Positions 62,701 through 64,000 of a DNA stretch of 64,000 bases are shown piece by piece. Source of the stretch: Megachile rotundata (taxonomy: Eukaryota > Arthropoda > Insecta > Hymenoptera > Megachilidae); NCBI RefSeq assembly GCF_050947335.1, contig NC_134993.1:16058001-16122000 (forward strand), in the 5' to 3' direction. The position numbers and the translations under genes are program-made. The notes beneath the pieces were generated by a model. It saw only the letters and a list, made by a program, of their open reading frames with translations. It had not been told where the DNA came from and did not search any database. The first letter of the stretch is position 1. Each line of letters starts with the position of its first letter.

Positions 62701-64000
62701 CCAGTTTGTTATTATTCACGCGAACTTTTAGGAACAAATGATTAAAGGCTTCTCGACTTTCTACCCTCGTGAAAGGAACGTCGTTACGTCTCGATATTCT
62801 TTCATTTTCTTCCGAATGGAAGGCGTATGCAACGCATTCTTCCATTTTTTGTTTTATCCGCATACTGTGATTACATAGTTCTTTTATTAAAATACGAACT
62901 TTAAGGGTTTGGTTAGAAAAAAGAGAACAAATCACCGACGAAGGACTGAAATTTTGAACAAAGATGTCTTTCGGATTAGTACTTTCTTGCCGATAAACTT
63001 TTATTCCTTTTGTCCAAATCAAATGAACATCATTTTCTCCAAGCATCAATCCACATCAGGGTCTCGTTATGCATCGTATAAACTTAAGATTCGTATTCAG
63101 GCTGAAGGAGACACTCAATATACAGAGTGCGTGCAAAGCGTACATTTTCTTCTCTTAATTATACGAAATATAAAAGTGTTCTATCCACGTGATCCCGTGA
63201 CTGAACGTCCTCTAGCGAATGATACGTGGTACCGGTGCCATCTGTCGCGGTTATTCATCTCGACGGAAAAAGAAAATACGAGAAACGAAATTCTTAAAAG
63301 GGTCCCGGACGCGCAGAGGCCATTAAAAGGTTTTTACATTCGCGAGGTCCTTTATCTCTGCTCGGGTCGAGGGTCAAGGGATGCGTTTTTCCCGAAAGAG
63401 GAGGACCGCCAGTGTCCACAGAGAGTGGCATCTCGCTGCTTCTCCCCTTTTTCGCTTTTCTTTTCGCCTTCGCAAGCCTTATTCACAGCGCCCCAACCCC
63501 CGTATCCGAGATACGTACGTCTTCGGTGGTTCACGCACATCCACCGTCGCCGCTGAAATTTCTATCCCTGCGTGTCGTTGATTGTCGGTGGAAACCGACA
63601 GCCGAGGACTCGTGCATTCATCCGACGCACTTGATGCGGCCATTGCATCGGCCGACTTTTTTTCGTGCAGTCGTTGCTGTACATGCCGGCTTTGAAAGGC
63701 CCTCCTTGATACGAGCCGGATATATCCCGTAAATAACACGCACGAGGGCCCTCGTGCAGGGAGAAACGCATCCGAGGGACCAACGATCCCTCCCAGTCGC
63801 AAAGAAATTAGTGAGAAAGATAATGGGAAAAGAAGAAAAACGTCGGTTCTTGTCGCGTAAACGATCGCGAGATCTTAGTACACGAAACGTTATTACGACC
63901 GCCCGTATTCTTCTTGCGAATTTTTCATTCTGACGATTCGATAACTCGGATGAACGCGGGGTATAATCATAAGGTTAATAAATACCTAATGATCTTTTTG
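56760..64000. other. Right flank: SoxB 3' UTR and gene-free DNA
   Basis: This is 7.2 kb with no supported exon on either strand. The first part should be the SoxB 3' UTR, but no canonical AATAAA is well placed. A CA microsatellite lies at 58482-58498. Short frames, including a signal-peptide-like one at 63412-63732 with no ATG, are treated as chance. Confidence 0.55.
58482..58498. repeat. (CA)n microsatellite
   Basis: A run of eight CA units follows ATAC repeats. Non-coding. Confidence 0.85.

Noticed and set aside
63412..63732. Frame beginning like a signal peptide (GISLLLPFFAFLFAFASLIH then SAPTP)
   Set aside because: It has no ATG (it would begin at GTG), no clear acceptor with a partner exon, and no cysteine pattern or other sign of a secreted protein. 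A pyrimidine-rich stretch can mimic a hydrophobic leader.

Overview
This window reads as nuclear DNA of an insect, most likely a hymenopteran and perhaps a bee. The genes are intron-rich with GT..AG introns often of only 60-110 bp, the intergenic DNA is AT-rich but not CpG-depleted, and the best protein matches are animal-specific families. Two of those families, androglobin and full-length fibrillin, are as far as I know absent from Drosophila. The hymenopteran placement is an inference; nothing here names the species. All exon boundaries below were read by eye from GT/AG sites, reading frame and family similarity. Every multi-exon model closes without a frame break.

Layout, left to right. 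1-9160: no confident gene, simple repeats, and one weak pair of minus-strand candidate exons near 6.4-6.6 kb. 9161-12365 (-): AKAP17A, an SR-type splicing-associated anchoring protein, 7 exons, 784 aa. 13115-16152 (+): pins/LGN, the spindle-orientation TPR-GoLoco adaptor, 8 exons, 610 aa, divergent from AKAP17A across about 750 bp. 18289-23108 (+): androglobin, a calpain-like/IQ/globin-like chimera, 9 exons, 1405 aa. 27878-45625 (+): a complete fibrillin, 41 exons, 2871 aa, with a 5.6-kb first intron. 46595-48196 (-): a galactose mutarotase (aldose 1-epimerase) family protein, 7 exons, 392 aa, tail-to-tail with fibrillin. 49126-49447: a short Tc1-type non-autonomous transposon. 55797-56759 (+): an intronless group-B Sox gene in a GC-rich island, with about 7 kb of apparently gene-free DNA on each side.

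The genes do not form one pathway; this is ordinary animal gene order. The main biological points are these. (1) The mutarotase homologue keeps the fold-level motifs but has replaced all four canonical active-site acidic/histidine positions, so it looks like a conserved pseudoenzyme. (2) The fibrillin is module-for-module colinear with vertebrate fibrillin-1, including a furin-type site that would release an asprosin-sized C-terminal propeptide. It has one extra cbEGF, no proline-rich hinge, an odd cysteine in TB2 and an RGD in the 12-cbEGF stretch. (3) The androglobin keeps its IQ motif and C-terminal tail but is shorter than the human protein.
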